DNA of 64,000 nt, from positions 81,258 to 145,257 of the forward strand of contig JAIBAN010000007.1 in NCBI GenBank assembly GCA_019695185.1. Reading direction: 5' to 3'. Position 1 is the stretch's first letter, and every line of letters starts with the position of its first letter. This document shows, piece after piece, positions 61,155 to 64,000 of the stretch. A program made the translations under genes and the position numbers. This stretch comes from Blastocatellia bacterium. GTDB lineage: Bacteria; Acidobacteriota; Blastocatellia; Chloracidobacteriales; Chloracidobacteriaceae. Below the pieces are notes generated by a model. It saw only the letters and a list, made by a program, of their open reading frames with translations. It was not told the DNA's origin and made no database searches.

Positions 61155-61676
61155 TTAAGAATCATAGCGCATGAGGGAATGCACATGATAGTTGGAGAGT
61201 TTCTCCCGCCCATTCAAAAAATTCAACTCAATCACAAATGTCAGCCCGACCACCTGGCCGCCCAGTTGTTCAACCAGTTTGACCACGGCGGCGGCGGTGC
61301 CTCCCGTAGCCAGCAAGTCATCGGCAATCAACACCCGATGACCTTCGCCAATCGCATCCCGGTGGATTTCGAGCGTATCGCTGCCGTATTCCAAATCGTA
61401 GCTGATGCTTTCCGTTTCGTGGGGCAGCTTTTTGGGCTTTCGCACTGGAACAAAACCGGCTCCGATGTGATAAGCCAGCGCCGGGGCAAAAATAAAGCCA
61501 CGCGCTTCAATGCCAATCACGGTGTCAATTTTCTCACCCGCAAATGCTTCGCTCATCCGGTTGATGACAGCTTTCAGTCCTTTTGGGTTTTTGAGCAGCG
61601 TGGTGATGTCATAGAACAAAATCCCCGGTTTGGGAAAATCCGGGACTTCACGAATCATTTTTTTCAAATCGTTCAT
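61155..61676 (-). CDS. apt: Adenine phosphoribosyltransferase
   Basis: 173 residues, the normal length. [20 protein letters not shown] is the N-terminal family block, EARGFIF the adenine-site region, and [13 protein letters not shown] the PRPP-binding motif. It makes AMP from adenine and PRPP in purine salvage. ATG at 61676 was chosen by homology; the longer frame upstream runs through the repeat element at 61682-61803, so there is no ribosome-binding site visible. With adenosine deaminase at 34701 it gives two purine salvage steps in the window. Confidence 0.93.
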   Translation of the reverse strand: MNDLKKMIREVPDFPKPGILFYDITTLLKNPKGLKAVINRMSEAFAGEKIDTVIGIEARGFIFAPALAYHIGAGFVPVRKPKKLPHETESISYDLEYGSDTLEIHRDAIGEGHRVLIADDLLATGGTAAAVVKLVEQLGGQVVGLTFVIELNFLNGREKLSNYHVHSLMRYDS

Positions 61677-61681
61677 AGCCA

Positions 61682-61803
61682 GTTTTGAGCTTTGAGTCTT
61701 GAGTTTCGAGTTTTGAGTTCCTGCTTTCTCTTGAAAGCAGGGTTGGCAAGTTTTGGTTGGAGAGGCGTTCTCAAAATTCCAAACAACGCAAAACGCAAAA
61801 CTC
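61682..61803 (-). repeat. Palindromic short-repeat element (family F, decayed)
   Basis: TTTTGAG-type units at 61682-61719 face CTCAAAA-like units at 61769-61803, with more decay than other elements. It begins seven bases after the acylphosphatase stop and ends five bases before the apt ATG. Confidence 0.7.
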
Positions 61804-61809
61804 TTTTTG

Positions 61810-62088
61810 TTAGTGTTCAATCCGAAAAGTGCCGTACCTCAAGGTCGGCTCAACGTCCGTCTCACACAACTGAGTTACCTCGGCATACATCGGCCCGGTG
61901 GCAAGCTCCAGTTTGAAAGATTCCATGGCACGGGTGTTTCCCTCGGCCCAGACTTCAACCGAACCATCCGGCAAATTGCGAACCCAGCCTTTGATTTGGT
62001 GCTGCGCAGCGGCCCGCAACGCGAAATACCGGTAACCAACTCCCTGCACCTGACCGTAAACCTGGAAATGACGGGCAACCATTCGCAT
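61810..62088 (-). CDS. acyP: Acylphosphatase
   Basis: 92 residues, the small acylphosphatase family that hydrolyses acyl phosphates. [13 protein letters not shown] holds the phosphate-binding loop with the catalytic Arg, and [17 protein letters not shown] the catalytic Asn. ATG at 62088 or a second ATG at 62082 are both possible; no clear ribosome-binding site. It lies between tRNA-Pro and apt on the same strand. Confidence 0.9.
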   Translation of the reverse strand: MRMVARHFQVYGQVQGVGYRYFALRAAAQHQIKGWVRNLPDGSVEVWAEGNTRAMESFKLELATGPMYAEVTQLCETDVEPTLRYGTFRIEH

Positions 62089-62193
62089 ATTCAACAAAAC
62101 ACGAAAGGCGAAAAGGATGGGAAGATATTGGCTTTCACCTTCTTCCAAAATCCCTTTCGCCGATTCGGATTCTTTTTCGCAAGCTGTGCAATG

Positions 62194-62270
<77 letters not shown>

Positions 62271-62285
62271 TTATGTATAGCTGAA

Positions 62286-62309
62286 AGGTGGCGATGCTAC
62301 TCGCCACCT
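62286..62309 (-). terminator. Hairpin between the exported hypothetical gene and tRNA-Pro
   Basis: AGGTGGCGA and TCGCCACCT form a perfect 9-bp stem with a 6-base loop, 21 bases after the stop of the hypothetical gene. There is a short TTT after it on the minus strand. Confidence 0.65.
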
Positions 62310-62330
62310 GTGTAATTGTCAACCTAATTT

Positions 62331-63224
62331 TTATTTTTCGGAGGTCGGGGTGTCTTTCAGCGTGATTTCCGCCCAGCGTGGCAGCGTCAAGGCCGCCGTA
62401 TATTTCGATTCTTCAAATGTGAATTTGAAGATTCCTTTGAATTTGGTCACATTGGAAAGTCCTTCGCCGCGTGCCAGGGTGGGCATCCGGAACCGTCCGC
62501 TGAATTCCGAGTAATCAACCGTGGCATTGATGGATTCAACATCTTTCAAGTGTTTTTCCAGCACCTCCAGGTTGTACATGGCATCCAGTTGGAGGGTCAG
62601 CATGGCTCCCGTCTGGCCGTTGATATAGGCAATTCCTCCAGCCAAAGGCACCCCTTTCACATTTGGACGCGGCTTGAAACGGTATCCAACTTCCCCTTCA
62701 AATTTTCCGGGTACTTTTTCAAACTCGTAATAGGGAAGTTTTTCTGGCAGCAACGGAAAGAAAATCAAATCCAAAAATGCCTGGGAAGCCAAACCCGTAT
62801 TGGCTTTGGGGTCCACCTTGGTTTTGGGAACGCCTCGGTCATCGGTGTCTTCAATGACGGTTGGTTCGGCCAAATACTCGCCTGTTTCATCCTTACGGTA
62901 GGTGATTTTGACCCGTGTATCCCGGTTTTGGAGGTTTTTGCCCATAGCCCCTCCAGCTTCCTTGGGCTTTTCGTATCGTTCCATATGCAGCTTCTGTTGA
63001 TAGGTGCAGCGGTCTCGAATCACCAGCGACTGATGTTGATTGCAGGCTGTCTTGCAAATCAATTCCGGGACATTGGTGCAATCCATAGTGGCAATCCCCG
63101 GACAGTCTTCAGTTGCCAGGGGTGGTGATAAAGGAAGAGGAGTCCCAGCCCCCAGGACTGAAGTTCCCAACCACAAGATACCTGCCAATGCCCAGCGTTG
63201 AACGTGTGTTTTCCTGTGTTTCAT
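62331..63224 (-). CDS. Exported hypothetical protein
   Basis: 297 residues, not recognised. A signal peptide ends near residue 27 (VLGAGTP). Four Cys occur in a short N-terminal stretch (DCPGIATMDCTNVPELIC, then CNQHQ), likely disulphide-bonded. The middle and C-terminal part are beta-rich and could be an outer-membrane lipoprotein-sorting type fold, but this is a guess. ATG at 63224 has GGAG 11 bases upstream. It is divergent from the zinc-ribbon gene at 63418. Confidence 0.6.
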   Translation of the reverse strand: MKHRKTHVQRWALAGILWLGTSVLGAGTPLPLSPPLATEDCPGIATMDCTNVPELICKTACNQHQSLVIRDRCTYQQKLHMERYEKPKEAGGAMGKNLQNRDTRVKITYRKDETGEYLAEPTVIEDTDDRGVPKTKVDPKANTGLASQAFLDLIFFPLLPEKLPYYEFEKVPGKFEGEVGYRFKPRPNVKGVPLAGGIAYINGQTGAMLTLQLDAMYNLEVLEKHLKDVESINATVDYSEFSGRFRMPTLARGEGLSNVTKFKGIFKFTFEESKYTAALTLPRWAEITLKDTPTSEK

Positions 63225-63417
63225 GCTATCTTTTGCTCCGTCCGTAATCTCAATTTTGAATCAGTTTTGCAGTTTCAGCAGTTTTTGAATGCGTTTTTCA
63301 GCCCCGCAGTTGCTCCGGCGGGCAATTTCCCCAACCAGGTTTATTAAAGACTGTACTTGGCTTGCGGCCTGATCTTCAATCATTGTTTGACAACCTCTGT
63401 TTTGACTTGTGCTGTTT

Positions 63418-64000
63418 ATGCAAAATCGTTTTTACCGGATTCCAAACGCCTATTCTGTTTCCGTTGAACCTTTGCTGGATGATCTGCGTCAGTTTTTCCT
63501 CATGCAGGGCCATCAAGTACAGATTATTCCTATTCAAAGCGGGCAGATTCTGCAAGCCCAAAAAGATTCGGCACTGAGTACCCTGACCGGGCAATCCTCA
63601 GCCTTAACCGTGAAAGTGATGCGGGAATCGGACGGACTCCGCATTGAAGTTGGCAACAGCAAGTGGCTTGATAAAGCCGCAGTTGGTCTGGTCGGTTATG
63701 CCCTCCTGCCACCTTTGATCCTACTGCCGATTGTCGGTGCAATCAATCAATTCCGGTTGAGTGAGGACGTTTGGGAAAAAGTCGAAGCTTTCATTGCCCG
63801 GTGCAACGCCTATGCACCTCCGCCCACGGGTGGTGCCCCATACCCCGGTTCCGGTTATGGCTCCACTTATCCGCCCCCCCCGACCTATGCAGCCTCATCC
63901 TATACGCCACCCCCGGCTCAAAAACCGGAACGAAGCTGTACTTCCTGCCAAGCCTCCTTGGCCGCAGGTGCGATTTTTTGTTCGCGTTGTGGATCCAAGG
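63418..64000 (+). CDS. C-terminal zinc-ribbon protein, cut by the window end
   Basis: 194 residues are visible; the gene runs past the window edge. The first 130 residues include a hydrophobic segment near 90-110 (AAVGLVGYALLPPLILLPIVGAI). A Pro/Gly/Tyr-rich linker spans about 130-170, and a zinc ribbon follows (CTSCQASLAAGAIFCSRCG, Cys pairs). ATG at 63418 follows an in-frame stop at 63403-63405; a GTG at 63409 is an alternative. The linker-plus-ribbon plan is common in bacterial membrane-associated adaptor proteins. No function is known. Confidence 0.6.
   Translation, partial: MQNRFYRIPNAYSVSVEPLLDDLRQFFLMQGHQVQIIPIQSGQILQAQKDSALSTLTGQSSALTVKVMRESDGLRIEVGNSKWLDKAAVGLVGYALLPPLILLPIVGAINQFRLSEDVWEKVEAFIARCNAYAPPPTGGAPYPGSGYGSTYPPPPTYAASSYTPPPAQKPERSCTSCQASLAAGAIFCSRCGSK

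Noticed and set aside
62271..62330. TTGACA (minus strand) as a tRNA-Pro promoter
   Set aside because: No -10 box at the right distance, and a hairpin lies between it and the tRNA.

Overview
The window is a bacterial chromosome segment of roughly 55% GC. Its gene content points to Acidobacteriota, most plausibly a Blastocatellia-like lineage. The evidence is an Oar-type TonB-dependent receptor with an N-terminal carboxypeptidase-regulatory domain, many secreted peptidases (S9, M28, M1 and a large zincin), a DUF4350 protein, a GTP-dependent PEP carboxykinase and a K-type mechanosensitive channel. The taxon is an inference from gene families. No transposase, integrase, phage gene, rRNA or CRISPR array was seen.

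Region 1 (1-23.2 kb) is a catabolic island. A leftward arm (9-4711) encodes a SnoaL-like protein, an amidohydrolase, an acyl-CoA synthetase and a dihydropyrimidinase/hydantoinase-type amidohydrolase. A divergent promoter region at 4712-4950 separates it from a long rightward arm. That arm encodes a family III CoA-transferase, a cyclase, an MmgE/PrpD protein, a DUF3598 protein, an MFS transporter, both subunits of an ATP-dependent hydantoinase/oxoprolinase, an isochorismatase-type amidase, an HMG-CoA-lyase-like aldolase, exported DUF1838 and VOC proteins, a DUF1330-SnoaL fusion, a nitrilase-fold protein that lacks its catalytic Cys and Lys, an aldehyde dehydrogenase, a small hypothetical protein and a bicupin with a His-rich tail. 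Together they look like uptake, ring opening, deamidation, CoA activation and C-C cleavage of a cyclic amide or imide. The substrate is unknown.

Region 2 (23.4-33.5 kb) encodes surface proteins: a 1479-residue secreted zincin-like protein, an S9 peptidase and the TonB receptor. Region 3 (34-48.6 kb) is mixed: a nucleoside deoxyribosyltransferase-like protein, adenosine deaminase, pckG, a UbiA-type prenyltransferase, mscK, a sugar-nucleotide dehydratase, an M28-PDZ peptidase, an OmpA-domain protein and an NlpC/P60 hydrolase. Region 4 (48.8-64 kb) holds tRNA-Leu(CAA), tRNA-Arg(CCT) and tRNA-Pro(CGG), an SDR, four tandem paralogous zinc-ribbon membrane proteins with an 80-residue zinc-ribbon protein among them, DUF4350 and YkgJ proteins, a family 4 uracil-DNA glycosylase, an M1 aminopeptidase, adenine phosphoribosyltransferase, acylphosphatase, and a zinc-ribbon gene cut by the window end.

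The most striking non-coding signal is a set of about 16 intercistronic palindromic elements plus several one-armed remnants. Most are built from 7-9 bp tandem repeats, with arms that differ in sequence from locus to locus. They begin at or just after a stop codon, often fill the gap almost to the next start codon, and two-armed examples occur only between genes on the same strand. Some supply the stop codon of the upstream gene. They resemble the heptamer STRR sequences of heterocystous cyanobacteria but here are folded into 3'-end hairpins. A second striking site is a perfect 15-bp hairpin that encloses the start codon of mscK.
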